A program made the position numbers and the translations under genes. A model generated the notes under the pieces. The model searched no databases. It was not told the origin of the DNA and saw nothing but the letters and a program-made list of their open reading frames with translations. A stretch of 64,000 nt of DNA from the NCBI RefSeq assembly GCF_000022565.1, contig NC_012483.1:1116001-1180000 (forward strand), given 5' to 3'. Positions 44,559-54,048 of this stretch are shown here, one piece after another. The stretch's first letter is position 1; each line of letters starts with the position of its first letter. The DNA is from Acidobacterium capsulatum ATCC 51196 (GTDB lineage Bacteria; Acidobacteriota; Terriglobia; Terriglobales; Acidobacteriaceae).

Positions 44559-46061
44559 CTAGTAGTCGGTATTATTCGCGTCGGTTTCACCGTCGATATA
44601 GGCCACATCGGTCACGGTGCCGGCCACGGTCACGTTGGTGTTATCGAGCTGCGCCATGTTGGCCGTGCTGTAGATGTAAACCTGGCCACCCTCAGCCGTG
44701 TAGACCTTGTTGAAGTTGGTCACCGCTGCAATGCCCGTGGCATTGCCCTTGTAGGAGTCCACCGTCACCGCGCCGTTCGAAGTGTTGAACATCGTCAGGC
44801 AGCCATAAGGGATATTCTGGCCTGACGTTGCGGCGGCATACCGCACACCCTGGTTGCAGTCATTCGATCCGATCCAGAGCGTGTTCTCATCGGCGAGCAG
44901 CATCTTTTCATGGTCCCCATCGCTGATGGAGTAGGTACCCGTGATGCTGTTGCTCGACGTGTCATACGCCGTGAGATATCCGGCGAAGAGGCCGCTGCAT
45001 CCAGCCCCGGTAGTATATGTGCCCGAACATTTCTGCCCGGCCAGATACATGGTGTTGCCGTTGAAGAGCGCATCGGTGACCCCGTCAGGGATGGGCGTAA
45101 AGCTGGTCGCCGTCAGGTTGATGCCGCTGGCGCCAACGTTGCCGGTATTCAGCGAAGGCGCCGTGATAGGAATCGCCGTGATTCCGGCCTCAGTACCGCC
45201 GCACTCCGGACCACAATCAAGCACGTAGATCGTGGACCCATCCGAGGAGAAGACTGCCTTGACCGGATGATCAAATTTCGCGCCGCTGGCCGTGCTGACC
45301 GGGAAGAGACAGTAGCCAGGCAGATTCTGGGGCTCGCAGTCCTCTGCGGTGTTGGTGACGCCGTTCGGGCCGGTGTAGGTGTAATGAGGATTATTCGCCG
45401 CAGCCAGAGACTGCGACTGGGTCAGCTTCACCACGCTGTATACCGAGAAGTCACCATTCGGCGTGCCGTTCTGTGTCGACTGGCTGGCCGCCTGATCGCT
45501 GTTCTTGATGAATGCCAGCGCAATCGTGCCCCCCGGATTTACCGAAATCGAATCGACATTGGGCAGATTCAGCACATAAGAACCCTTGGCCGGAGAATCG
45601 TAGATCGACACGACGTGATTCGCATCATTCGCGGCATACAGGTAGTTCAAATCGTGCGAGACAAACACACTGTTGGCATAGCCACCAGGAATCGTAAGCG
45701 TCTGGCTGACCTTCTCCTGCGCGTAGTTGACCAGGATCAGGCTGCTGCTGTTAGCGCTGCTGATCGCACCCGTCTGCTGGTCTGGCATGTTTTGGATGGC
45801 TACCGGCAGTGTGCCCGAGAAACCGCTGATGCTGAACTGAGCCACTGTACCGCTGGTATTGTGGCGCACGTCATAATAGGCATCCACAAACGGCAGTGCG
45901 CTCGGATTCTGCTCAGCAAACATCACGCGGTTGAGAATCCCGCTGGGGGGCAGCGAACGGCCCGCGATGTAAAAGTCTTTCCCGCAGGCCAGGAGCATCA
46001 GGCACAGGGCACAACTCATGCTCACAAGAGCAGAAACACGCACGACACTTCTTTTCTTCAA
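44559..46061 (-). CDS. Beta-propeller lipoprotein (YVTN-type repeats), second of two
   Basis: A 500-residue exported protein. The signal segment ends in a good lipobox (LCLMLLAC). The mature part is Asn/Ser/Thr/Gly-rich with blade-like repeats (NSVFVSHDLNYLYAANDANHVVSIYD; GAVTVDSYKGNATGIAAV). It has several cysteine pairs and no catalytic motif. The TTG at 46061 was chosen because GGTGAGG lies 9 bp upstream. It resembles the lipoprotein at 22480-24039 in layout and composition, so both may be surface-exposed binding proteins. Confidence 0.72.
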   Translation of the reverse strand: MKKRSVVRVSALVSMSCALCLMLLACGKDFYIAGRSLPPSGILNRVMFAEQNPSALPFVDAYYDVRHNTSGTVAQFSISGFSGTLPVAIQNMPDQQTGAISSANSSSLILVNYAQEKVSQTLTIPGGYANSVFVSHDLNYLYAANDANHVVSIYDSPAKGSYVLNLPNVDSISVNPGGTIALAFIKNSDQAASQSTQNGTPNGDFSVYSVVKLTQSQSLAAANNPHYTYTGPNGVTNTAEDCEPQNLPGYCLFPVSTASGAKFDHPVKAVFSSDGSTIYVLDCGPECGGTEAGITAIPITAPSLNTGNVGASGINLTATSFTPIPDGVTDALFNGNTMYLAGQKCSGTYTTGAGCSGLFAGYLTAYDTSSNSITGTYSISDGDHEKMLLADENTLWIGSNDCNQGVRYAAATSGQNIPYGCLTMFNTSNGAVTVDSYKGNATGIAAVTNFNKVYTAEGGQVYIYSTANMAQLDNTNVTVAGTVTDVAYIDGETDANNTDY

Positions 46062-46174
46062 AATCTTCAACCTCACCAGCTCTGCAAAACCCGCGTGGGA
46101 TAGCCAAGTATAACAAAGGGATGGCAACGCTGGCTTTCAATGCCGCCTTGTCATAGCATGACCCCAAGGCTCCG

Positions 46175-48085
46175 ATGAATAACCGTTTAAAAGAGATCTT
46201 TGGTGACCGGCCCGTCCTGTGCGACGGCGCCATGGGAACCAGCCTGTACGCCCGCGGAATTTTCATCAACCGCTGCTTTGACGAGCTGAACCTTTCGCAG
46301 CCCGAACTGGTGCGCTCCGTGCATGAGGATTACCTGCAAGCCGGGGCGGAAATCATTGAAACCAACACCTTCGGGGCCAATGCCATCCGCTTGCGCCGCT
46401 ATGGCCTGCAGGACAAAGTGGCCGAAATCAACCAGGCCGGAGCCCGCATCGCCCGCGCCGCCGTCGCCCAACTGGCCGACAAGCAGGCCGGCAATGCCTG
46501 GGTCGCCGGCTCGGTGGGGCCGCTCGGCGTTCGCCTGGAGCCCCTGGGCAAGGTCGGCCTCGACGAAGCTCAGGCCATCTTTGCCGAGCAGATCGAGGGC
46601 CTGGTCGCCGGCGGAGTCGACCTGCTCGTCATCGAGACCATGCCGGCGCTCAATGAGGCGCAGCAGGCCATTCGAGCCGCCCGCGCTGTCGCGCCTGAAC
46701 TGCCCGTCATCGCCATGGTCACCGTCGATGAGGAATCCCGCTGCCTCGACGGCACCGCGCCCGAAGTCGCCGCCGCCCGCCTTGCCGGTTGGGGAGCCGA
46801 TGCCGTCGGCGTCAACTGCAGCACCGGCCCGGCCGCCGTGCTGACCGCCATCGAGTGCATGGCCGAGGCCACTGACCTGCCGCTGGCCGCCATGCCCAAC
46901 GCCGGCATGCCGCGCGCCGTGGACGGCCGCAACATCTACCTGTGCTCGCCCGAGTACATGGCCAGCTTCGCCCGCAAATTTCACAAGTCCGGGGTACAGT
47001 TCCTGGGCGGCTGCTGTGGAACCACCCCCAACCACATCCGGGCCATGAAGTCGTTCCTGCGCGCCTCCGAGGCGCAGAAGGCCGCGGTGCAGCACTCCCG
47101 CTCCGCGCCCATCGTAACGGAAACGCCCCCCGCTCCCATCGAGCAGCGCTCGCGGCTCGGCCAGATGATTCACGACCGCACCTTTGTCACCATGGTCGAG
47201 ATCGTGCCGCCCCGCGGCATTGACTGCCAGAAGGAGATCGACGGAGCCACCATGCTGGCCGGCCTGGGCGTGCACGTCATCAATGTGCCCGACTCACCCC
47301 GCGCCTCAGCCCGCATGAGCGCGCAAAGCCTCTGCATCCAGCTTCAGCAGAAGTCCGGCATCGAGACGCTGCTGCACTACACCTGCCGCGACCGCAACGT
47401 CCTGAGCATCCAGAGCGACCTGCTCGGCGCGTCCTCGATCGGCCTGCGCAACATTCTCTGCCTCACTGGCGACCCACCCAAGCTCGGCAATTATCCCGAC
47501 GCCACGGCGGTTTTTGATGTGGACGCCATCGGCCTGGTCAATATTGTGCGGCGGCTCAATCACGGCCTCGACATTGGCGGAAACCCCATCGGTGCCTCCA
47601 CCGGCTTCACCATCGGGTGCGCGGCCAACCCCGGTGTGCCTGACATTGACAACGAAGTGCGCCGCTTCGCCTACAAGGTGGAAGCAGGGGCCGAGTACGC
47701 CATCACGCAGCCGGTCTTTGACCTGCGCATTCTTGAGAGCTTCCTCAAGCGCATCGAGGGCTTCCGCATCCCGGTCATCGCCGGTATCTGGCCGCTGACC
47801 AGCCTGCGCAATGCCGAGTTCATGCGGAACGATCTGCGCGTCAGCGTGCCCGACAGCATCCTGCTGCGCATGCAGCAGGCCGCCACGCCTGAGCTGGCCC
47901 GCGCCGAGGGCATTCGCATCGCCCAGGAGATGCTCGAAACCGCGCGCCCCATGGTCGAGGGCGTGCAGGTCAGCGCTCCCTTTGGCCGCTACACAGCCGC
48001 CGCTGAAGTGCTCGCGGGCATCCTGCCGGGTACGTCAAAATCAGATAAGGCGCAGCCCGCCTCCGAAGGAATGCAAATTGGCTAG
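46175..48085 (+). CDS. Bifunctional homocysteine S-methyltransferase / methylenetetrahydrofolate reductase
   Basis: A 636-residue fusion for methionine synthesis. Residues 1-295: homocysteine methyltransferase barrel with the zinc cysteines Cys215 (GVNCST) and Cys280-Cys281 (GGCCGTTPNH). Residues 325-620: MTHFR-type flavoprotein (EIVPPRGIDCQKEIDGA, LTGDPPKLGNYPDA, YAITQPVFDLR). This matches YitJ-like proteins, in which one chain makes methyl-THF and passes the methyl to homocysteine. It starts near the divergent lipoprotein gene and overlaps xseB by 8 bp. Confidence 0.92.
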   Translation: MNNRLKEIFGDRPVLCDGAMGTSLYARGIFINRCFDELNLSQPELVRSVHEDYLQAGAEIIETNTFGANAIRLRRYGLQDKVAEINQAGARIARAAVAQLADKQAGNAWVAGSVGPLGVRLEPLGKVGLDEAQAIFAEQIEGLVAGGVDLLVIETMPALNEAQQAIRAARAVAPELPVIAMVTVDEESRCLDGTAPEVAAARLAGWGADAVGVNCSTGPAAVLTAIECMAEATDLPLAAMPNAGMPRAVDGRNIYLCSPEYMASFARKFHKSGVQFLGGCCGTTPNHIRAMKSFLRASEAQKAAVQHSRSAPIVTETPPAPIEQRSRLGQMIHDRTFVTMVEIVPPRGIDCQKEIDGATMLAGLGVHVINVPDSPRASARMSAQSLCIQLQQKSGIETLLHYTCRDRNVLSIQSDLLGASSIGLRNILCLTGDPPKLGNYPDATAVFDVDAIGLVNIVRRLNHGLDIGGNPIGASTGFTIGCAANPGVPDIDNEVRRFAYKVEAGAEYAITQPVFDLRILESFLKRIEGFRIPVIAGIWPLTSLRNAEFMRNDLRVSVPDSILLRMQQAATPELARAEGIRIAQEMLETARPMVEGVQVSAPFGRYTAAAEVLAGILPGTSKSDKAQPASEGMQIG

Positions 48086-48299
48086 CTTTGAAGAATCCCT
48101 GCAGCGGCTCGAACAGCTCGTCAATCAGCTCGAGCGCGGAGACCTGCCGCTGGAAGAAGCCATCAAGCTTTTTGAGGAAGGCACGCGCCTCTCAGAAGAA
48201 TGCCAGAAGCATCTCTCCGAGGCCGAAGGCAAGGTCGAAATTCTCATCAAGCAGCGGGACGCGGCCATGAAGCGCGCGCCCTTCCCGCCTGCCGAATAA
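48078..48299 (+). CDS. xseB: Exodeoxyribonuclease VII small subunit
   Basis: A 73-residue protein with the standard XseB helices: SFEESLQRLEQLVNQLERGD, LPLEEAIKLFEEGTRL, and a Lys/Arg-rich end. It binds XseA to form exonuclease VII. The TTG at 48078 has GAAGGA 7 bp upstream and sits inside the last codons of the previous gene. No xseA is in the window. Confidence 0.9.
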   Translation: MASFEESLQRLEQLVNQLERGDLPLEEAIKLFEEGTRLSEECQKHLSEAEGKVEILIKQRDAAMKRAPFPPAE

Positions 48300-48303
48300 C
48301 GCC

Positions 48304-49467
48304 CTACGAAATCGCAGCCAGAGCCTGGTCCAGATCGGCCAGAATGTCTTCGACATCCTCGATGCCGACGGAGATACGCACCAGTCCGTCGGTGATTCCG
48401 AGCTTCGCCCGCATCTCTTCGCCAATCGCGGCGTGCGTCATCGTGGCCGGATGCGAAATCAGCGTCTCCACGCCCCCCAGAGACTCGCCCAGCGTGCAGA
48501 CCTTCACCCGCTTGAGCATTGCATTGGCGTTGGCGAGCGATCCGGTCTCAAAGGCAATCATTGACCCGAAACCACTGGCCTGCTGCTGCGCCAGTGCATG
48601 CTGCGGATGAGAGGCGAGGCCCGGATAGTACACGCGCGACACCTTGGGATGCGCCGCCAGATATTCCGCCACCTTGCGTCCGCTCTCATCGTGCTGCTTC
48701 ATGCGCACGGCCAGCGTCTTGACGCCGCGCAGAATCAAATAGCACTCGAACGGTGACAAAATGCCGCCCGTGCATTTCTGCACAAACGCAAAGGTCTCTT
48801 TGTGCTCCGGCTTGGTGCCCACCAGCACGCCGCCCAGCCCGTCGCTGTGGCCGTTCAGAAACTTGGTGGTCGAGTGCATCACAATGTCCGCGCCAAACTC
48901 AATGGGCCGCTGAAAGTACGGCGTTAGAAACGTGTTGTCCACGCTCAACTCCACGCCCTGCTCGTGGCAGACGTCCGCCACGGCGCGAATATCCGTAATC
49001 GTCATCAGCGGATTGGTCGGCGTCTCAATGTGCACCAGCCGCGTCGTGGGACGAATCGCCCGCCGCACATTTTCCGGGTCCGACGTGTCCACATAGCTGA
49101 ACTCGATGCCGTAACGCGTTGCAATCTGGTTGAACATGCGCGGCGTGCCGCCATATACGTTCTCGCCGCAGATCACATGGTCGCCCGTGCGCAGCATGGT
49201 GATCAGCGCCGTGATGGCGGCCATGCCGCTCGCGAACACATGCGCGCTGGTGCCGCCCTCGAGCGCGGCCATATTCACTTCAAGCGCATCGCGTGTGGGG
49301 TTAGAGACGCGCGAGTATTCGTAACCCTTATGCTTGCCAATCTCTTCCTGCGCATAGGTCGAGGTGAGATAAATCGGCACATTCACCGCGCCGGTCAGCG
49401 GGTCCGGCTCCTGCCCGGCATGAATCGCCCGCGTCGCAAATCCCATCGTCTGCTTGCTGTCGCTCAC
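48304..49467 (-). CDS. Cystathionine gamma-synthase/gamma-lyase-type PLP enzyme
   Basis: A 387-residue PLP enzyme of the Cys/Met metabolism family. The PLP lysine is Lys202 in HSTTKFLNGHSD. Other hallmarks: YEYSRVSNPTRDALE, SGMAAITAL, and SLGGVETLISHPATMTH, which suits gamma-synthases and gamma-lyases. Whether it makes or splits cystathionine cannot be settled from sequence. It is followed upstream by a CBS/cysteine-synthase gene on the same strand, so together they form a transsulfuration pair. Confidence 0.9.
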   Translation of the reverse strand: MSDSKQTMGFATRAIHAGQEPDPLTGAVNVPIYLTSTYAQEEIGKHKGYEYSRVSNPTRDALEVNMAALEGGTSAHVFASGMAAITALITMLRTGDHVICGENVYGGTPRMFNQIATRYGIEFSYVDTSDPENVRRAIRPTTRLVHIETPTNPLMTITDIRAVADVCHEQGVELSVDNTFLTPYFQRPIEFGADIVMHSTTKFLNGHSDGLGGVLVGTKPEHKETFAFVQKCTGGILSPFECYLILRGVKTLAVRMKQHDESGRKVAEYLAAHPKVSRVYYPGLASHPQHALAQQQASGFGSMIAFETGSLANANAMLKRVKVCTLGESLGGVETLISHPATMTHAAIGEEMRAKLGITDGLVRISVGIEDVEDILADLDQALAAIS

Positions 49468-49497
49468 ATCTTCTCCTGAAAAATACTGCTCGCTGCC

Positions 49498-50433
49498 CTA
49501 AAGGCCGCCCTCAAAAATGTTCTTGGAAAGATACCGTTCGGCCGAGTCCGGCACAATCGTCGCCACGCGCTTGCCCGGCCCGAGCCGCTTCGCGACCTCG
49601 ACAGCCGCATACATCATGGCGCCCGCGCTTGAGCCGCCCAGCAGCCCCTCTTCAGCGGCCATGCGCTTCACCATCGCGAAGGCATCGGCATCGCTCACTG
49701 CCACAATCTCGTCCGCGGCCTCGCGGTCAAAGGTATTCGGGACAAAATGCACGCCGATGCCTTCCACCTTGTGCGGCCCCGGCTGGCCGCCCTGCAGAAT
49801 CGAACCCTCCGTCTCGACCGCCACCGTGAGCACGCCGGGATTCTTCTCCTTCAAAAAGCGGGCAATGCCAGAGAAGGTGCCGCCCGTGCCCACTCCCGCC
49901 AGAAAAGCATCCACCCGGCCCTCCATCTGCTCCCAAAGCTCTTCGGCCGTGGTGTCGTGGTGAAAGCGCGGATTCGCCGGGTTATCGAATTGCAGAGCCG
50001 CGAAGACGTTCGGATCATCTTTCGCCATCGCCAGAGCGCGGCGAATCGCGCCGGCCATGCCCTCGGCTTCCGGCGTGCGATGCACCTCGGCGCCAAAGCC
50101 GCGCATCAGAATGCACTTCTCCTCGGCAAAGCCTTCCGGCACAAACAGAATCACCCGATAGCCGCGATTTACACCCACCAGCGCCAGGCCCACGCCCGTA
50201 TTGCCGGCCGTCGCCTCCACAATGGTCGCGCCGGGCTTCAGCTTGCCCTGCCGCTCGGCCTCAAGAATCATCCCGAGCGCGGCGCGGTCCTTGATGCTGC
50301 CGCCAGGATTCAGAAACTCCAGCTTCGCGAAAATCTCCGCGGCTCCAGCCGGAGCAAGTCTGCCAATCCTCAACAACGGGGTGCATCCAATCAGCTCGGT
50401 CACGCTGTTGGCTACACGCAGCTTCTCATTCAT
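49498..50433 (-). CDS. Cysteine synthase / cystathionine beta-synthase family enzyme
   Basis: A 311-residue PLP fold-type II enzyme. The PLP lysine is Lys48 in NPGGSIKDRAAL. The substrate loop reads EATAGNTGVGLALV, and GVGTGGTFSGIARFLKE and GGSSAGAMM follow. The TAGNTGxGLA form is, as I recall, more like CBS-type MccA than CysK (TSGNTGIALA), so it could feed the cystathionine enzyme beside it in reverse transsulfuration. The ATG at 50433 was preferred to an open frame 7 codons longer. It lacks the C-terminal CBS regulatory domains. Confidence 0.85.
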   Translation of the reverse strand: MNEKLRVANSVTELIGCTPLLRIGRLAPAGAAEIFAKLEFLNPGGSIKDRAALGMILEAERQGKLKPGATIVEATAGNTGVGLALVGVNRGYRVILFVPEGFAEEKCILMRGFGAEVHRTPEAEGMAGAIRRALAMAKDDPNVFAALQFDNPANPRFHHDTTAEELWEQMEGRVDAFLAGVGTGGTFSGIARFLKEKNPGVLTVAVETEGSILQGGQPGPHKVEGIGVHFVPNTFDREAADEIVAVSDADAFAMVKRMAAEEGLLGGSSAGAMMYAAVEVAKRLGPGKRVATIVPDSAERYLSKNIFEGGL

Positions 50434-50512
50434 GCTCCATCCACTCCCTTGCAAAACTCGCTAGTGTAGCAGGAGAAGGCGCAGGCCTGCCCTTCCGTCT
50501 TTCGAGGCCGCT

Positions 50513-51679
50513 TCAACGTTTCGCATTCGGCGTGGCAAGATAGCCGGTGCGCGTGCGCACAATCAGGCGTCCGTGACCCGGTGCCTTGGCTTCCACCCGT
50601 ACGGTGCGATAGCCGCCCAGCCGCACCGGCCGCGTGGGATGATAGCCAATCGTGTACTGGTTGCGAATGTCCTTCGCCACTTCGGCCGCGACTTCATCCA
50701 CGTTTTCAAGAGAACGCGGAAAGTACGCGAGCCCGCCCGTCTGTTCGGTGAGCTGCTCCAGAGCCTTGCGCGCGCGATGCGCCTCATCGCCTGAGTCGTC
50801 ATAGAGCAGCCCAATGGCATAGATCTCCGGCCCATGCAACGCCTGCACGCGCTGAATGGCCTGCTGCAGGTTCATGGTGGAAGCATCGTCTTCGCCATCG
50901 GTCACCACCAGCAGCACCTGCTTCGGATGCCTGGCATCCTTGCTCAATTCATCGGCCGAGGCCACAATCGCGTCATACAGCGCCGTTCCGCCGCGCGCCT
51001 CGGTGTGCGCCAGCCCCTGCTCCAGCTTGGCAATGCTTGAGGTAAAGCCCTGATCGAGATAGGCCTGATCAGAAAAATTCACAATGAATGCTTCATCGTC
51101 CGGATTCGACGCCCGCACCAGGTCCAGCGCCGCCTTGTCCACGGCGTTCAGCTTGTTCTGCATGGAGCCGGAATTATCGACCAGAATGCCCATCGAAACC
51201 GGCAAATCCTCATGCGAAAACGAAGCGATCACCTGCGGCTTATTGTCTTCCCAGACATGAAAGTCCTGCCGGGTCAGATCCGTCACCAGGCGGCCCTTCT
51301 TATCGACGACCGTGCAGTTCAGCACCACCTCATCGACATTCCTGCGAATCATGTATTCGTTGCCGCGCAGATGCTGTATCTCGCGCGCCCGCTGCTGGCT
51401 CAGCGGCCTCGACGCGCTCACCGGCTGGTCGTCTTCATAGTCCGGCGACAATACCGGATCGCGATCCACCAGCAAACTCGGCTGCGTCTCCGGCTGCTTC
51501 GGATTCGCAAGCACCGTCTGCGCGGGGGCCACCGCGGGCACCTGGGAACCCGGCCCGCTTTGCGGCTGGGAGGAAGTTGTCTGCGCAACCGCCGCCCAGC
51601 AGAGCCATCCGGACGCAAGCACCAGCCATACCAGGGTCTGGAAGGGCGCGCGCAATGGGAAGAACATCTTTGCCAGCAT
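50513..51679 (-). CDS. Secreted von Willebrand factor type A domain protein (acidobacterial type)
   Basis: A 388-residue exported protein. The signal peptide is TLVWLVLASGWLCWAAVA, followed by a Pro/Gln/Ser-rich stretch. The VWA domain starts near residue 155, with the metal site D-N-S-G-S in GILVDNSGSMQNK. The last part (VEAKAPGHGRLIVRTRTGYLA) is characteristic of a VWFA-related family abundant in Acidobacteria. Function is unknown; adhesion or a protein scaffold is likely. The start ATG at 51679 restores the signal peptide. Confidence 0.85.
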   Translation of the reverse strand: MLAKMFFPLRAPFQTLVWLVLASGWLCWAAVAQTTSSQPQSGPGSQVPAVAPAQTVLANPKQPETQPSLLVDRDPVLSPDYEDDQPVSASRPLSQQRAREIQHLRGNEYMIRRNVDEVVLNCTVVDKKGRLVTDLTRQDFHVWEDNKPQVIASFSHEDLPVSMGILVDNSGSMQNKLNAVDKAALDLVRASNPDDEAFIVNFSDQAYLDQGFTSSIAKLEQGLAHTEARGGTALYDAIVASADELSKDARHPKQVLLVVTDGEDDASTMNLQQAIQRVQALHGPEIYAIGLLYDDSGDEAHRARKALEQLTEQTGGLAYFPRSLENVDEVAAEVAKDIRNQYTIGYHPTRPVRLGGYRTVRVEAKAPGHGRLIVRTRTGYLATPNAKR

Positions 51680-51829
51680 GCATTCTCTTGAGGGCTGCGG
51701 CCAACACACTGCCGGAAGCCGGGGCTTTCCTTCAATGTACGCCATTCAGCCCCTCCCCCGCTGCTGGCCGCGGCACTCGGCCAGCCCAGCCCCTGCGATA
51801 CAATCGGCACGGATAAGCACTCCGCAAGA

Positions 51830-52570
51830 TTGACTTTCCAGTCCATGCGGCACAAGTCTCTCGCTCCTGTTTCTATGCGCTCCTCGAAGCATCTTCGATC
51901 TCTGGCTGCAACGCTGACCCTGCTGGCCGCGCTCGGCACTGCCTGGCCGCTGATGGCCCAGCAACCGCCGGTGCAACGCTTTGTCATCGTGCTCGATCCG
52001 GCCCATGGCGGCAGCGACTCCGGCGCAAAAATCTCGCCCGCGCTCGAAGAAAAAAGCGTCACTCTTGAGATGGCCACTCGCCTGCGCACCCTGCTGCAAT
52101 CGCGGGGCTTCAATGTGGTGATGACGCGCACCGGCGACACAGATCCTGACCTCCTCACGCGCGCCGGCATGGCCAATCATGCGCAGGCAGCAGCCTGTCT
52201 CATCCTGCATGCCACCGCTAGCGGAGTGGGAGTGCATCTCTTCACGTCATCACTCGCACCCGCTCCGCGCACAGCCGTTCCCGCATGGGCCACGGCGCAG
52301 GCCGGTTATGTGAGCGCCAGCATCCGCCTCTCGTCTGACATGGACGCAGCCCTCACACCCACCGGCATTCCGGTCGTCGTCGGCCGCACATTTCTGCAGC
52401 CGCTCGACAATCTCACCTGCCCGGCCGTTGCCGTTGAGCTTGCGCCCATGCAATCCGGCAGCATCACTCGCGGAGAAACGCTCGACGATCCCCACTACCA
52501 GACGCAGGTGCTCACCGCCATCACCGCGGCACTCGTGCAATGGCGGCAGGACTGGAGCGGCCAGCCATGA
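51830..52570 (+). CDS. N-acetylmuramoyl-L-alanine amidase (Amidase_3)
   Basis: A 246-residue exported zinc amidase that cuts the peptide stem from peptidoglycan. The zinc ligands appear as His in VLDPAHGGSDSG, Glu in LEEKSVTLEMATRL, and His in CLILHATAS. The catalytic glutamate is in VAVELAPMQSG. The TTG at 51830 gives the longest frame; starts at ATG 51845 or ATG 51875 are possible, and 51875 gives the cleanest signal peptide (LAATLTLLAALGTAWPLMA). The GerMN gene overlaps its stop by 4 bp. Confidence 0.85.
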   Translation: MTFQSMRHKSLAPVSMRSSKHLRSLAATLTLLAALGTAWPLMAQQPPVQRFVIVLDPAHGGSDSGAKISPALEEKSVTLEMATRLRTLLQSRGFNVVMTRTGDTDPDLLTRAGMANHAQAAACLILHATASGVGVHLFTSSLAPAPRTAVPAWATAQAGYVSASIRLSSDMDAALTPTGIPVVVGRTFLQPLDNLTCPAVAVELAPMQSGSITRGETLDDPHYQTQVLTAITAALVQWRQDWSGQP

Positions 52571-53169
52571 TCACCCGCCTGCAACAGTTCCTGTTTGCGC
52601 TGCTGCTGGTCGGCTGCGTCGCGCTCGCGGCCATTCTGATTCGCATGCGTGAGCAGGCGCAGGACCGCCTCGCAGCCCTGCCGCAACCCACACCTCTCGC
52701 GCAGCCAGACAACGCGCCAGAAGTTTCGGTCACCTGGATGATGCCAAACGATATGACCGGCGCGCTGGCCTCAGAGCAGAAGACGCTGGCGCTGCCCGCT
52801 GACCCATCCGAGCGGGCACGCGATCTGCTCAATCAGCTCATCGCCAGTTGGAGCGCCCCCGGCTCGCAGCATCCCGTCGATGCAAAGGCCGGCGTCGAGA
52901 GCGTCTTTCTGCTGCCCGTGCCCGGTGACCCATCGCACCAGCTCGCCGTCGTCAATTTCAACGCTGCCTTTCCGCCGGCGCAGCCCTCCGGCATAGAGCC
53001 GGAGACACTAACGCTGCTCTCCATCATTCAGACGCTGCATGCTGATTTCCCCTCCATCGAGCAGGTTCGCTTTCTGGTGGATGGGCACGCGCAGCCCACA
53101 CTCGCCGGCCACGCCGATCTGACCCGCACCTACCAGGTAGAGAACGCCGCACCGCAACCCACATCCTGA
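52567..53169 (+). CDS. GerMN domain protein
   Basis: A 200-residue protein with an N-terminal membrane anchor (FLFALLLVGCVALAAILI) and a GerMN domain (about 60-190): SERARDLLNQLIASW, LAVVNFNAAFPP, LTLLSIIQTLHADFPSIEQVRFLVDG. GerMN domains occur in Bacillus GerM and lipoproteins such as LpqB; they bind other proteins or peptidoglycan. It is coupled to the amidase gene (ATGA overlap), so a role with that enzyme in wall turnover is likely. It starts the run amidase-gerMN-murI. Confidence 0.8.
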   Translation: MITRLQQFLFALLLVGCVALAAILIRMREQAQDRLAALPQPTPLAQPDNAPEVSVTWMMPNDMTGALASEQKTLALPADPSERARDLLNQLIASWSAPGSQHPVDAKAGVESVFLLPVPGDPSHQLAVVNFNAAFPPAQPSGIEPETLTLLSIIQTLHADFPSIEQVRFLVDGHAQPTLAGHADLTRTYQVENAAPQPTS

Positions 53170-53173
53170 TCGC

Positions 53174-54004
53174 ATGAATCCTTCTCACTCGCATCCTCTT
53201 CGCATTGGCGTCTTCGATTCCGGCTTCGGCGGCCTCACCGTGCTGCGCGCGCTGCTGCGCGAGCTGCCGCAAGCGGAGTTCCTCTACTTCGGCGACACCG
53301 CACGCCTTCCCTATGGCGCAAAGTCGCGAGAAACCATCGCGCGCTACGCCGTCTCCGCCGCCGAGTTTCTCGTCCGCCAGGGTGCGGAGTATCTCGTGAT
53401 CGCCTGCAACACCGCCAGCGCGCTCGCGCTCGACGACTTGCGTGCCGCGCTCGATATTCCCGTGCTCGGCGTCGTTGAAACCGGCGCAAACGCAGCCCAG
53501 GCTCACTCCCATAGCGGAGATGTGCTCGTCATCGCCACCGCCGCCACCGTGGAAAGCCACGCCTACGCCACCGCCTGCGCCGAGCGCAATCTGCGCGCGG
53601 TGGAGAAAGCCTGCCCGCTGCTCGTTCCGCTCGTCGAAGAGGGATGGATCGACCACCCCGTCACGCGCGAAGTCCTCAGCATCTACTTCACTGAACTCAT
53701 GCACCAATCCAAAGCCGCAGCGCTCGCTCCTGACACACTGCTGCTCGGCTGCACCCACTATCCGCTGCTGCGCGAGCCTATCGAGCAGGCTATCCCCGCC
53801 CAGATTCGCGTCATTGACTCGGCCGAGGTCACCGCCGCGCAGGTCGCCGCCGCTGTGCATGCGCCCCAGGCGGGCACACCCGCCGCTCCACGCTTCTTCG
53901 CCACGGACTCACCGGCCAAATTCCAGCGCCTCGGCAGCCGCTTTCTGGGCCAGCCCATCGAGCATGTAGAGTTGATCGACCTCGAAGCCCTCGAAGCGCT
54001 CTAG
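53174..54004 (+). CDS. murI: Glutamate racemase
   Basis: A 276-residue enzyme making D-glutamate for peptidoglycan. The two catalytic cysteines are Cys78 in IACNTASA and Cys193 in LLGCTHYPLL. The N-terminal IGVFDSGFGGLTVLR is diagnostic. It lies 4 bp after the GerMN gene, in keeping with a wall-synthesis operon. Confidence 0.95.
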   Translation: MNPSHSHPLRIGVFDSGFGGLTVLRALLRELPQAEFLYFGDTARLPYGAKSRETIARYAVSAAEFLVRQGAEYLVIACNTASALALDDLRAALDIPVLGVVETGANAAQAHSHSGDVLVIATAATVESHAYATACAERNLRAVEKACPLLVPLVEEGWIDHPVTREVLSIYFTELMHQSKAAALAPDTLLLGCTHYPLLREPIEQAIPAQIRVIDSAEVTAAQVAAAVHAPQAGTPAAPRFFATDSPAKFQRLGSRFLGQPIEHVELIDLEALEAL

Positions 54005-54048
54005 CCGAGGCTGGTATGCTTTTCCATGGTGCAGACAGAGGAGTTTTC

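Noticed and set aside
44910-46103. 397-codon frame opposite the second beta-propeller gene
   Set aside because: The Arg/Ile/His-rich product has no motif, whereas the opposite frame has a lipobox and blade repeats.
46187-47275. 362-codon Gly/Asp/His-rich frame opposite the methyltransferase/MTHFR gene
   Set aside because: The composition is an artefact of the antisense reading of a GC-rich gene.
54016-54048. Longer start for fabI
   Set aside because: The 11 extra residues lack family similarity, and GAGG lies just before the ATG at 54049.
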